Assembly: GCF_001941845.1 (NCBI RefSeq)
Contig: NZ_CP018870.1
Location: 5,276,001 to 5,340,000, forward strand
Direction of reading: 5' to 3'
Length of the DNA: 64,000 nt
Origin: Streptomyces sp. TN58
GTDB lineage: Bacteria > Actinomycetota > Actinomycetes > Streptomycetales > Streptomycetaceae
Under the pieces are notes generated by a model. It had not been told where the DNA came from. It saw only the letters and a program-made list of their open reading frames with translations, and did not search any database. Every line of letters begins with the position of its first letter. Position 1 is the first letter of the stretch. Both the position numbers and the translations under genes were made by a program. Positions 18,547 to 26,097 of the stretch are shown one piece after another.

Positions 18547-19242
18547 ATGAACGACAGCAGTCCCGAGCCGCGGGACCCGTGGGCGCCGCCGGAGCGGCCC
18601 GTGGTGGACCTGGGCAAGACGCAGGGCGCGCACGGGACACCGGGCACGCATGCGGCGCACGGCCCGCCGGCGGGGTCGGGCCCGCCGTCCGTGCACGACC
18701 AGCCGACGCTCGCCGGCCTACCGGTCGACGGGACGGCCCCCGCCGTGCCCGGCCCCGGCACGGCGGCCTACGGCTACCCGGCGGCCCAGCCCGGCTACGG
18801 CTACCCCGGCGACGCCGGCTACCCCGCCCCCGGCCATCCCGGGTACCCGGGCCATCCCGCGCAGCACGGGTACCCCGCCCAGCCCGGGTACCCGTTCCCC
18901 GGCGCGTACCCGCCGTACGGGCGCCGGCCCAGCAACGGCTTCGGCATCACCTCGCTCGTCCTCGGCATCCTCGCGGTCGTGGGCTGCGTCACCAGCTTCA
19001 TAGCCGTGGCACTCGGCATCGGGGCCGTCGTCTTCGGCGCCCTCGGCAAGGGCAAGGCCAACCGCGGCGAGGCCGACAACGGCGGGGTGGCCCTGGCGGG
19101 CATCATCCTGGGCGGGATCGGCATCGCGCTGGGCCTCCTGATGCTGCTCGCCATCTTCGCGCCGTTCCTCGACCGCGGCCGGGACGACGGCCCGCGCTAC
19201 GAGAGCCCGTATTCGGACTCACGGCTTCACGAACGGGTCTGA
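18547..19242 (+). CDS. DUF4190-type membrane protein with Gly-Tyr-Pro-rich N-terminus
   Basis: A 231-residue protein. Residues 1-130 are disordered and rich in Pro, Gly and Tyr with repeated GYP motifs. Residues about 135-205 form two to three membrane helices of DUF4190 type (GFGITSLVLGILAVVGC and GVALAGIILGGIGIAL) around a GKGKANRGEADNGG loop. The C-terminus is charged. The ATG at 18547 follows AGAGGGGGG; a TAGCAT -10-like hexamer is at 18515-18520. Function is unknown; such proteins are common near the actinobacterial cell envelope. Its end overlaps the end of the convergent Ro gene by 16 bases. Confidence 0.8.
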   Translation: MNDSSPEPRDPWAPPERPVVDLGKTQGAHGTPGTHAAHGPPAGSGPPSVHDQPTLAGLPVDGTAPAVPGPGTAAYGYPAAQPGYGYPGDAGYPAPGHPGYPGHPAQHGYPAQPGYPFPGAYPPYGRRPSNGFGITSLVLGILAVVGCVTSFIAVALGIGAVVFGALGKGKANRGEADNGGVALAGIILGGIGIALGLLMLLAIFAPFLDRGRDDGPRYESPYSDSRLHERV

Positions 19243-20825
19243 AGCCACGGCCAGTCGGCGTTCCGGCCGCCCTCGATGAGCGAGACCATCCGGAAGGCCG
19301 CGTCGGTGAGCCCGCCGAAGGTGTGCCGGTTCCCGCTGCCCGAGGGCGCGTGCCCCACCCGGTAGCCGGCCAGGTTCCAGGTGTAGACGGGCACCTCGGA
19401 CGGCACGTGCTGCGTCGGGTCCCCGCCGTAGCCGTAGGAAGCCGCCTGCTCGTCCGTCACGATCAGCACCCGGTCGTGGTTCCGGTAGTGCCTCTTGACC
19501 GCCTCGGCCGTGTTGGTGCCGCCGAGGTCGCCGAACCGTTCGAGCACCTTCAGCACGGACTCCCCCCGCTTGTGGGGGACTTCCGCGCTGGACGTGCCGA
19601 ACTGCACGAGGTCCGCGCGCTCGGCCCGCAGCGCCACCGCCGCTCCGAACACGGCGGCGGCGTCGGCCCGGTTGAGCCGGGAGCGGTCCGACAGCGGGGA
19701 CCACATCGACCCCGAGCGGTCGACGAGGACCAGCGTGCGGCCGGGCAGCGCTGGTACGTTGGCCAGCGAGTGCCCCAGGGCCTGCTCCAGCGGGTACGCC
19801 CAGCGCAGCGAGGGCGCGTGCTGGTAGGCGGCCAGGTAGCGGAAGGGGAACTGCCGGGACCGGGCCACGGCCTCCGGGTCGGAGATCTTCGCGGCGACCT
19901 GCGCGGCCACCGCGTCCGATACCCCGGCCTCGTCGAAGTTGCGCAGGTTGCGCAGCAGCGCCATCGCCCCCATGGACGGGATGACCGCCTCCCAGGCGGC
20001 CGCGTCCAGCGGCCCCTGCTGCCAGCCGGCCAGCGCTTCCCACGTCATGCCCGCCGCCGCCAGCCGTTCGGCGCCGTCGGCGGCGAGGACCACCCCGCGC
20101 CGCTCGGAGACCGGCAGCTCCATCAGCGCCCGGTGGGCGGCGAGGGTGCGGGCGCCCGCCGGGACCTGCGCGGTCTGCGGGTTGTGCCGGCGGTCCAGGG
20201 CGTAGCGGAACAGCTCGCCCTGCCAGGGCTTGTCCGGGTCGGGGGAGGCGTGCACGAGGTTGAGGACGTCACCGAAGCGGTAGGCCTTGGAGTCGGTGTC
20301 GTACTTGAGCAGCGAGGTGCCGGAGTACAGCCGGCGCACGGCGTCGGCGATCCCGCGCTTGACGGGCTTGGGCACGTTCCGCCCGTACGTGGCCGTCCAG
20401 TAGGCCAGCAGCTCGCCGGGCTCGTCCGCACGCCGCAGTACGGAGTCCACGACGCGGCGGTTCGACGGCCCGTCGGTGGCGCCCGCGTCCAGCCTGGCCT
20501 TCACGTACTCGGCGGCGCCGACGAGAGAGGCGGTGCGCATGTTCGCGTCACCGCGCAGCCAGCCCAACAGGCCCGCCGTCCAGGCGGGATCCTCGACGGC
20601 GAGGGTGCCCACGAGCGCGGCGAACCGGTCGTCGCGCGCCTCGCCGCTCTCGTACGCGGTGCGCTGGGTGACGAAGTTGGCGACGGCGAGCAGGAAGAGC
20701 TCGGAGCGCGGATCGCGCAGGTGGCCGGGGCCGCCCTCGGCGGTGCGGGCGCGCCCGGCGGAGCGGACGGGCGAACTGGGCGAGGCGGGCGCCGACTTGA
20801 GCGCGCGCAGGTTGAACCGAGCCAT
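19227..20825 (-). CDS. rsr: Ro60/Rsr-family RNA-binding protein (TROVE and vWA domains)
   Basis: A 532-residue orthologue of the Ro60 autoantigen. Residues about 40-350 form the TROVE ring of helical repeats (the ELFLLAVANFVTQRT and WLRGDANMRTAS regions are typical). Residues 360-532 form a von Willebrand A domain with an intact MIDAS: DRSGS at 369-373, the GGTNT threonine near 438 and the TDE aspartate near 458. Ro rings bind the stems of Y RNAs on their outer face and single-stranded ends of misfolded RNAs in the hole, and in bacteria they work with nucleases in rRNA and tRNA turnover. The ATG at 20825 follows GGGGGGA, which can be hidden in a hairpin. Three Y RNA genes lie directly upstream on the same strand. 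Confidence 0.93.
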   Translation of the reverse strand: MARFNLRALKSAPASPSSPVRSAGRARTAEGGPGHLRDPRSELFLLAVANFVTQRTAYESGEARDDRFAALVGTLAVEDPAWTAGLLGWLRGDANMRTASLVGAAEYVKARLDAGATDGPSNRRVVDSVLRRADEPGELLAYWTATYGRNVPKPVKRGIADAVRRLYSGTSLLKYDTDSKAYRFGDVLNLVHASPDPDKPWQGELFRYALDRRHNPQTAQVPAGARTLAAHRALMELPVSERRGVVLAADGAERLAAAGMTWEALAGWQQGPLDAAAWEAVIPSMGAMALLRNLRNFDEAGVSDAVAAQVAAKISDPEAVARSRQFPFRYLAAYQHAPSLRWAYPLEQALGHSLANVPALPGRTLVLVDRSGSMWSPLSDRSRLNRADAAAVFGAAVALRAERADLVQFGTSSAEVPHKRGESVLKVLERFGDLGGTNTAEAVKRHYRNHDRVLIVTDEQAASYGYGGDPTQHVPSEVPVYTWNLAGYRVGHAPSGSGNRHTFGGLTDAAFRMVSLIEGGRNADWPWLQTRS

Positions 20826-20830
20826 GAGAA

Positions 20831-20858
20831 TCCCCCCGAATTCGATGGAAGCGGGGGA
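20831..20858 (-). promoter_or_regulatory. Hairpin masking the ribosome binding site of rsr
   Basis: On the minus strand, TCCCCC at 20858-20853 can pair with GGGGGA at 20836-20831, which is the ribosome binding site five bases before the rsr ATG. The loop is 16 bases. A competing C-run ends the last Y RNA at 20869-20873, so folding of that RNA could influence whether the site is open. Visible base pairing; regulation is inferred. Confidence 0.45.
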
Positions 20859-20864
20859 GGCGTT

Positions 20865-21017
20865 GCGCGGGGGATGCCCGAGATCGGAAGTCGGCGGCGG
20901 ACTTGAATCAGCTGCTCTAAGCTTCTGAGCTAGCGGCCTGAGCCGGGCGGGACTTGAACCCGCGACCTGCTGATGGACAGAAGTAACCGCCACCTGCGCA
21001 CCGGGCATCCCCCACGC
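20865..21017 (-). ncRNA. Y RNA with circularly permuted tRNA-like domain (YrlA type), third of array
   Basis: Minus-strand RNA of about 153 nt. The ends pair over 12 perfect bp (21002-21013 with 20869-20880), extendable to 16 bp. Next come the conserved GTGCGCA (20995-21001) opposite CTTCCGATCT (20881-20890), then an inner 8-bp stem (20987-20994 with 20893-20900). Inside lies a tRNA mimic in permuted order: anticodon-stem 3' strand (20969-20974), T-arm with loop TTCAAGT (20947-20963), a short acceptor-like hairpin with TCAG loop (20934-20945), D-arm (20914-20930), anticodon-stem 5' strand (20907-20912). The Ro-binding stem replaces the anticodon loop. This is the architecture of bacterial YrlA RNAs. 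Ends are predicted from pairing only. Confidence 0.85.
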
Positions 21018-21019
21018 GG

Positions 21020-21092
21020 CCTCCCGAGATCAAGGTGGCGGCGGCCTGGGTTTCTTTACGGAAGAAGGAGCCGCAGCCTGCGCACCGGGAGG
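21020..21092 (-). ncRNA. Minimal Y RNA without tRNA-like domain, second of array
   Basis: Minus-strand RNA of about 73 nt. The outer stem CCTCCCG/CGGGAGG pairs 21086-21092 with 21020-21026. The conserved GTGCGCA (21079-21085) faces CCTTGATCT (21027-21035), close to the ACUUGAC strand of the Ro-binding site in animal Y RNAs. An inner stem of 8 positions with one mismatch pairs 21071-21078 with 21037-21044. The cap is a small TTCTT/AAGAA hairpin (21062-21066 with 21052-21056) where the other two RNAs carry the tRNA mimic. Only a few bases separate it from the third RNA, so the array is probably made as one transcript and cut. Confidence 0.75.
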
Positions 21093-21106
21093 TGCGTGAC
21101 GTAGGT

Positions 21107-21240
21107 GTCCAGAGAACAAGGCCGGCGAAACCACATGGTGCTCTGCCAACTGAGCTACACCGGCCCGAAGCCGGTGACGGGACTCGAACCCGCGACCGCC
21201 CGATTATGAGTCGAAGTAGGTCTCGCCTTCGCACCTGGAC
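21107..21240 (-). ncRNA. Y RNA with circularly permuted tRNA-like domain (YrlA type), first of array
   Basis: Minus-strand RNA of about 134 nt. The ends pair GTCCAG/CTGGAC (21235-21240 with 21107-21112). GTGCGAA (21228-21234) faces CCTTGTTCT (21113-21121). The inner stem is 9 bp with one G-U pair (21219-21227 with 21124-21132). The tRNA mimic is permuted: a Met-like CTCATAA segment near 21204-21210, T-arm with canonical loop TTCGAGT (21177-21193), acceptor-like 7-bp hairpin CACCGGC/GCCGGTG (21158-21176), D-arm GCTC/GAGC (21140-21155). It shares GTGCG and TACTTC (21213-21218) with the third RNA. Tools that look for tRNAs may report broken tRNA-Met pieces here; the half-order is reversed, so it cannot be a normal tRNA. 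Confidence 0.85.
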
Positions 21241-21247
21241 GAGGAAC

Positions 21248-21253
21248 ACGTTA
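21248..21253 (-). promoter_or_regulatory. Predicted -10 box of the Y RNA array
   Basis: TAACGT on the minus strand ends seven bases before the first paired base of the first Y RNA (21240), exactly where a start of transcription at the RNA 5' end would need it. A weak -35 (TGGCGG) lies 18 bp upstream. It falls between the NADAR stop (21283) and the array. Confidence 0.45.
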
Positions 21254-21282
21254 GGCGGGGGCCTTCCGGCTCCGCCAGCCAA

Positions 21283-21870
21283 TTACGCCGCGCCCGGATC
21301 CCCGCCGCCCGAGCCGTCCGCAGCGCCTTCGCGCAGCCGCGTCCGGGCCTCCATCAGCGCGAAGCCCAGCAGGTTCAGCCCGCGCCAGCGCGCCGGATCC
21401 AGGGCGCGCTCGTCGTCGGCGGCCAGTCCGATGCCCCAGATCCGGTCCATCGGGCTCGCCTCCACCAGCACCCGGTCCCCGGTGCCCAGCAGGTAGGCGC
21501 GCAGCGCCGGGTCGGAGCCGAACTTGTGCACGCTGCCCTCCACGACGAGGGCGAACCGCTCCCGCTCCCACGTCGCGTTGTCGAAGCCGCGCACCAGCCG
21601 TCCGACCTTCTTCGCCTCGGCCGGGCTGCTCGCCGCAACCGCGGCGCGCTCGGCCTCGGAGTCCCCGAACAGCCGGGCCTTGCCGGCCATCATCCAGTGC
21701 TCGGCCGTCGCATAGCGGACGTCACCGACGGTGAACGAGGACGGCCACCACTGGCTCAGGCAGCTCGGACCGAGCTTGCCGTCGGGCCGCGGCCGGTGCC
21801 CCCAGAACGGCAGGTACTTCAGTCGCTCACCACGGCTGACCTGCTTGATCAGGTCGTCGATCATCTCCAT
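21283..21870 (-). CDS. NADAR-family protein (YbiA-like)
   Basis: A 195-residue protein with the NADAR pattern: the LSQWWPSSFTVGDVRYATAEH core near residues 40-60 with EHWMMAGKARLF after it, then a late DRIWGIGL. Family members act on NAD- or ADP-ribose-linked N-glycosides; some remove ADP-ribose from guanine, others clear intermediates of riboflavin synthesis. The ATG at 21870 (MEMIDDLIKQ) is preferred to upstream frame extensions, though no good ribosome binding site is seen. It lies just upstream of the Y RNA and Ro genes on the same strand, so read-through into the array is possible. Confidence 0.85.
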   Translation of the reverse strand: MEMIDDLIKQVSRGERLKYLPFWGHRPRPDGKLGPSCLSQWWPSSFTVGDVRYATAEHWMMAGKARLFGDSEAERAAVAASSPAEAKKVGRLVRGFDNATWERERFALVVEGSVHKFGSDPALRAYLLGTGDRVLVEASPMDRIWGIGLAADDERALDPARWRGLNLLGFALMEARTRLREGAADGSGGGDPGAA

Positions 21871-21979
21871 GCACGCGAGTGTGGCACCCGCCACTGACAC
21901 TTCGTACGGGTTTTCCGGCGCGCCTCGACACATGGTCGACCGATTCCGTCGCGTAATCAAAAGGAAACAACGGAATCAC

Positions 21980-22046
21980 TTGGCCGAGGGCACCACCTCT
22001 GCCAGGATCGGCACTCAATTCGAGCTGTAGCTCCCACTGTAGCTAC
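21980..22046 (+). promoter_or_regulatory. Promoter and repeat upstream of the polyamine operon
   Basis: A -35 TTGGCC (21980-21985) and a -10 CAGGAT (22003-22008) are 17 bp apart, close to the vegetative consensus. Downstream, CTGTAGCT occurs twice (22025-22032 and 22037-22044), and GTAGCT/AGCTAC forms an inverted repeat (22027-22032 with 22041-22046) just before the ribosome binding site. The repeat sits where a repressor or an mRNA hairpin could act. Function is inferred. Confidence 0.45.
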
Positions 22047-22064
22047 GGAGAGCGTGAGAGCGTG

Positions 22065-23579
22065 ATGGGCAACCGCTTCCAGGTCAGAGACCGCTTCGCA
22101 GGCGGCGCGCAGTACATCGACGGAAAGCTCCGGGCCGGGACCTCCGGCCGGTCACACACCGTGGTCGACCCGGCCACCGGCGAGGAGGTCCTGACCTACG
22201 AGCTGGCCGGCACCGAGGACGTCGACGAGGCCGTCGCCGCCGCCCGGCGGGCCTTCCCGGCCTGGTCCGGCGCCACCCCCGGCGAGCGCTCCGACGCCCT
22301 GCACCGGCTGGCCGCCGTACTGGCCGAGCAGGCAGGGGACTTCGCATACGCCGAGTCCCTCCAGTGCGGCAAGCCGCTCAAGCTGTCCACGGAGTTCGAC
22401 GTACCGGGGACCATCGACAACACCGCCTTCTTCGCGGGCGCCGCCCGCCACCTCCAGGGGCAGGCCGCCGCTGAGTACTCGGGCGACCACACCTCCTACG
22501 TACGCCGCGAGGCCATCGGGGTCGTCGGCTCCATCGCCCCCTGGAACTACCCGCTCCAGATGGCCGCCTGGAAGATCCTCCCGGCGATCGCGGCCGGCAA
22601 CACCATCGTGCTCAAGCCCGCCGAGCTCACCCCGCTGACCTCCCTGATGTTCGCCCAGGCGGCCAAGGACGCCGGCCTGCCCGACGGCGTGATCAACATC
22701 GTCACCGGCGCCGGCCGCGACGCCGGAGAGCACCTGGTGGGCCACCCCGACGTGGTGATGACCTCCTTCACCGGCTCCACCGCCGTCGGCAAGCGGGTCG
22801 CGGAGATCGCCACCGCCACCGTCAAGCGCCTGCACCTGGAGCTCGGCGGCAAGGCCCCCTTCGTCGTCTTCGACGACGCCGACCTGGAGGCCGCCGCGCA
22901 CGGCGCCGTCGCCGCCTGCCTGATCAACACCGGCCAGGACTGCACCGCCGCGACCCGGGCCTACGTACAGCGCCCCCTGCACGACGCCTTCACCACCCGG
23001 GTCGCCGAGCTGATGGAGACCGTCCGCCTGGGCGACCCCTTCGCGCCCGGCACCGACCTCGGCCCGCTGGTCTCACACGCCCAGCGCGACCGCGTCGCCG
23101 GCTTCGTCGAGCGCGCCCGCGGCTACGCCACCGTCGTCACCGGCGGCGAGGCCCCGGGCGGCGAGCTCGCCGCCGGCGCGTACTACCGGCCCACCCTGAT
23201 CACCGGCGCCGCCCAGGACAGCGAGGTGGTCCAGTCGGAGATCTTCGGCCCCGTCCTCGTGGTGCTGCCCTTCGACAGCGACGACGAGGGCATCGCACTG
23301 GCCAACGACACCCCGTACGGACTCGCGGCCTCCGCCTGGAGCCGCGACCTCTACCGGGCGAACCGCGCCACCCGCGAGATCAAGGCGGGCTGCGTGTGGG
23401 TCAACGACCACATCCCGATCATCAGCGAGATGCCCCACGGCGGCTACAAGGCGAGCGGCTTCGGAAAGGACATGTCCGCCTACTCCTTCGAGGAGTACAC
23501 GCAGGTCAAGCACGTGATGTTCGACAATACGGCGGTCGCCGCGAAGGACTGGCACCGCACGATCTTCGGGGACCGATAA
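22065..23579 (+). CDS. Aldehyde dehydrogenase, gamma-aminobutyraldehyde type (polyamine operon)
   Basis: A 504-residue aldehyde dehydrogenase. The folding glycine is in SFTGSTAVGKRV, the general base in HLELGGKAPFVVF and the nucleophile in INTGQDCTAATRA. It is the first gene of an operon with PotD, PotA, PotB, PotC and an FAD amine oxidase, so it most likely oxidises the aminoaldehyde made from imported putrescine. It is a clear paralogue of the enzyme at 13687-15126. The ATG at 22065 is used; a GTG three bases earlier is in frame, and GGAGAG lies upstream. Confidence 0.9.
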   Translation: MGNRFQVRDRFAGGAQYIDGKLRAGTSGRSHTVVDPATGEEVLTYELAGTEDVDEAVAAARRAFPAWSGATPGERSDALHRLAAVLAEQAGDFAYAESLQCGKPLKLSTEFDVPGTIDNTAFFAGAARHLQGQAAAEYSGDHTSYVRREAIGVVGSIAPWNYPLQMAAWKILPAIAAGNTIVLKPAELTPLTSLMFAQAAKDAGLPDGVINIVTGAGRDAGEHLVGHPDVVMTSFTGSTAVGKRVAEIATATVKRLHLELGGKAPFVVFDDADLEAAAHGAVAACLINTGQDCTAATRAYVQRPLHDAFTTRVAELMETVRLGDPFAPGTDLGPLVSHAQRDRVAGFVERARGYATVVTGGEAPGGELAAGAYYRPTLITGAAQDSEVVQSEIFGPVLVVLPFDSDDEGIALANDTPYGLAASAWSRDLYRANRATREIKAGCVWVNDHIPIISEMPHGGYKASGFGKDMSAYSFEEYTQVKHVMFDNTAVAAKDWHRTIFGDR

Positions 23580-23627
23580 ACCGATCACCGCCCGACCGGC
23601 GGTCCACCTCCCGAAAGGCCACAGCGC

Positions 23628-24878
23628 ATGGAGCAGTACGAGCCCGACCGCCTCTCGGCGGCGCAACTCGCCGCGATGCGGCGCAGCATCGGCAGCGGCC
23701 GCGGCGCCCTCACCCGCCGCTCGCTGCTTCGCGCCTCCGGAGTCGGAGCGCTCACCCTCGGCGGCGTGTCCACCCTCGCGGGGTGCGGCATCCCGCCCGC
23801 CAAGCGGGAGGGCGACGCGGCCGCCGCCTCCGACGACCACTCGGACCGGGAGAAGGAGATCAACTTCTCCAACTGGACCGAGTACATGGACACCAGCGAG
23901 GACGAGAAGTCACGTCCCACCCTGGAGGAGTTCACCAAGCGGACCGGGATAGAGGTCAAGTACACCGAGGACATCAACGACAACGTCGAGTTCTTCGGCA
24001 AGATCAAACCGCAGCTCGCGGCCGGCCAGGACACCGGCCGCGACCTGATCGTCGTCACCGACTGGCTCGCCGCGCGCATCATCCGCCTCGGCTGGGCGCA
24101 GAAGCTCGACCCCTCCCACCTGCCGCACGCCTACGCCAACCTCTCCCCGCAGTTCCGCAGCCCCGACTGGGACCCGGGCCGCGCCTACAGCTACCCCTGG
24201 ACCGGCATCTCCACCGTCATCGCCTACAACGAGAAGGCGACCGGCGGGAAGAAGGTGGACTCCGTCACGCAGATGCTCGACGACCCCTCCCTCAAGGGCC
24301 GCGTCGGCTTCCTGACGGAGATGCGCGACAGCGTCGGCATGACCATGCTCGACCAGGGCAAGAACCCCGCCTCCTTCACGGACGCGGACTTCGACGAGGC
24401 GGTCGGCCGGCTCCAGAAGGGCGTGGACAAGAACCAGATCCGGCGCTTCACGGGCAACGACTACACCTCCGACCTGGACAAGGGCGACCTCGCCGCCTGT
24501 CTGGCCTGGGCGGGCGACGTCATCCAGCTCCAGGCCGGCAACCCCGACATCAAGTTCGCCATCCCCGCCGCCGGCTACATCACCTCCAGCGACAACCTGC
24601 TGGTCCCCGTCAAGGCCCGGCACAAGGCCAACGCGGAACGCCTCATCGACTACTACTACGAGCTCCCGGTCGCCGCGCAGCTCGCCGCGTACATCAGCTA
24701 CGTCTGCCCCGTCGAGGGCGTGGGCGACGAGCTGGCGAAGATCGACCCCGAGCTCGCCGAGAACACCCTGATCGTCCCGGACAAGGCGATGACCGCCAAG
24801 TCCCACGCCTTCCGCTCCCTCACCAGCGAGGAAGAGACGGCGTACGAGGAGAAGTTCGCCAAGCTCATCGGCGCGTGA
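23628..24878 (+). CDS. Polyamine ABC transporter substrate-binding lipoprotein (PotD-like)
   Basis: A 416-residue binding protein. It has a long N-region, a twin-arginine motif TRRSLL (Arg30-Arg31) and a lipobox LAGC with Cys53, so it should be folded in the cytoplasm, exported by Tat and lipid-anchored. The mature part begins with the INFSNWTEYMD pattern common to spermidine/putrescine binding proteins and contains a WTGISTVIAYNE strand. The ATG at 23628 follows GAAAGG. It feeds the PotA, PotB and PotC transporter encoded next. Confidence 0.92.
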   Translation: MEQYEPDRLSAAQLAAMRRSIGSGRGALTRRSLLRASGVGALTLGGVSTLAGCGIPPAKREGDAAAASDDHSDREKEINFSNWTEYMDTSEDEKSRPTLEEFTKRTGIEVKYTEDINDNVEFFGKIKPQLAAGQDTGRDLIVVTDWLAARIIRLGWAQKLDPSHLPHAYANLSPQFRSPDWDPGRAYSYPWTGISTVIAYNEKATGGKKVDSVTQMLDDPSLKGRVGFLTEMRDSVGMTMLDQGKNPASFTDADFDEAVGRLQKGVDKNQIRRFTGNDYTSDLDKGDLAACLAWAGDVIQLQAGNPDIKFAIPAAGYITSSDNLLVPVKARHKANAERLIDYYYELPVAAQLAAYISYVCPVEGVGDELAKIDPELAENTLIVPDKAMTAKSHAFRSLTSEEETAYEEKFAKLIGA

Positions 24879-24948
24879 CCGCCGGCGGCGCCGCACCGCG
24901 CCGGCCCCTCCCCCCGACCTCTTCGCCCACCCACCCCCGGGACCATTC

Positions 24949-26097
24949 ATGACCGACAAGACCACGGGAGGCGACGTCCGCCTCTCCGGGATCAGCAAGC
25001 ACTACGGCACCTTCACCGCCGTGCACCCGCTGGACCTGACCATCCCCCAGGGCTCCTTCTTCGCCCTCCTCGGCGCCTCCGGCTGCGGCAAGACCACCAC
25101 CCTGCGCATGATCGCCGGACTGGAGGAGCCCTCCACCGGCACGGTCCACCTCGGCGACCGGGACGTCACCCACCTGCCGCCGTACAAGCGCCCGGTCAAC
25201 ACCGTCTTCCAGAGCTACGCGCTCTTCCCGCACCTGACCATCTTCGAGAACATAGCCTTCGGCCTGCGCCGACGCGGCATCAAGTCGGTCAGGAAGCAGG
25301 TCGACGACATGCTGGACCTGGTCCAGCTCGGCCAGTTCGCCCAGCGCAAGCCCCACCAGCTCTCCGGCGGCCAGCAGCAGCGCGTCGCCGTCGCCCGCGC
25401 CCTGATCAACCACCCGCAGGTGCTCCTCCTCGACGAGCCGCTCGGCGCCCTCGACCTCAAGCTGCGCCGCCAGATGCAGCTGGAGCTCAAGCGGATCCAG
25501 ACCGAGGTCGGCATCACCTTCGTGCACGTCACGCACGACCAGGAAGAGGCCATGACCATGGCCGACACCGTCGCCGTGATGAACGGCGGCCGCGTCGAGC
25601 AGCTGGGCGCCCCCGCCGAGCTCTACGAGAACCCGCGGACCACCTTCGTCGCCAACTTCCTCGGCACTTCCAACCTGATCCAGACCTCCGTGGAGTCCGC
25701 CGGCACCGACGTCGTCGTCACGGCCTCCGGCGCCACCCTCCGACTGCCCGCCGCCCGGTGCTCGACCACGCCCAGAGCCGGCGGGCACCTGCTGGTCGGC
25801 GTCCGCCCGGAGAAGATCTCCCTGGTCCCGGCCGAAGAGGGGCAGGCCGTCGCGACCGGCCGCAACAAGATCACCGGACGGATCGCCGCCTCCTCCTTCA
25901 TCGGCGTCTCCACCCAGTTCGTCATCGACAGCCCGGTCTGCGCCGAGCTGGAGGTCTACGTCCAGAACGTCGAGCGCGACGCCCGCCTGGTCCCGGGAGC
26001 CGAGGTCGTCCTGCACTGGAACCCGGAGCACACCTTCGGCCTCGACGCCGCACAGGACATGGACGCGGGCATCGAGACGGTCGAGGAGAGCGCGTGA
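24949..26097 (+). CDS. potA: Polyamine ABC transporter ATP-binding protein
   Basis: A 382-residue importer ATPase with intact motifs: Walker [10 protein letters not shown] near residue 43, signature [15 protein letters not shown] near residue 138, Walker B VLLLDEP, and the switch His in HVTHDQEE. The C-terminal region of about 130 residues is the TOBE regulatory domain of spermidine/putrescine ATPases. The stop overlaps the PotB start (GTGA), so ATPase and permease are coupled. Confidence 0.93.
   Translation: MTDKTTGGDVRLSGISKHYGTFTAVHPLDLTIPQGSFFALLGASGCGKTTTLRMIAGLEEPSTGTVHLGDRDVTHLPPYKRPVNTVFQSYALFPHLTIFENIAFGLRRRGIKSVRKQVDDMLDLVQLGQFAQRKPHQLSGGQQQRVAVARALINHPQVLLLDEPLGALDLKLRRQMQLELKRIQTEVGITFVHVTHDQEEAMTMADTVAVMNGGRVEQLGAPAELYENPRTTFVANFLGTSNLIQTSVESAGTDVVVTASGATLRLPAARCSTTPRAGGHLLVGVRPEKISLVPAEEGQAVATGRNKITGRIAASSFIGVSTQFVIDSPVCAELEVYVQNVERDARLVPGAEVVLHWNPEHTFGLDAAQDMDAGIETVEESA

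Noticed and set aside
20895..20970. A second degenerate tRNA on the minus strand
   Set aside because: Same permuted order as the first, enclosed by a 12-16 bp end stem; assigned to the third Y RNA.
21124..21210. A tRNA-Met-like gene (CTCATAA segment, T-arm, D-arm) on the minus strand
   Set aside because: The T-arm precedes the D-arm and the acceptor strands are joined by a short loop, so no tRNA with free ends can form. The Y RNA fold explains every helix.
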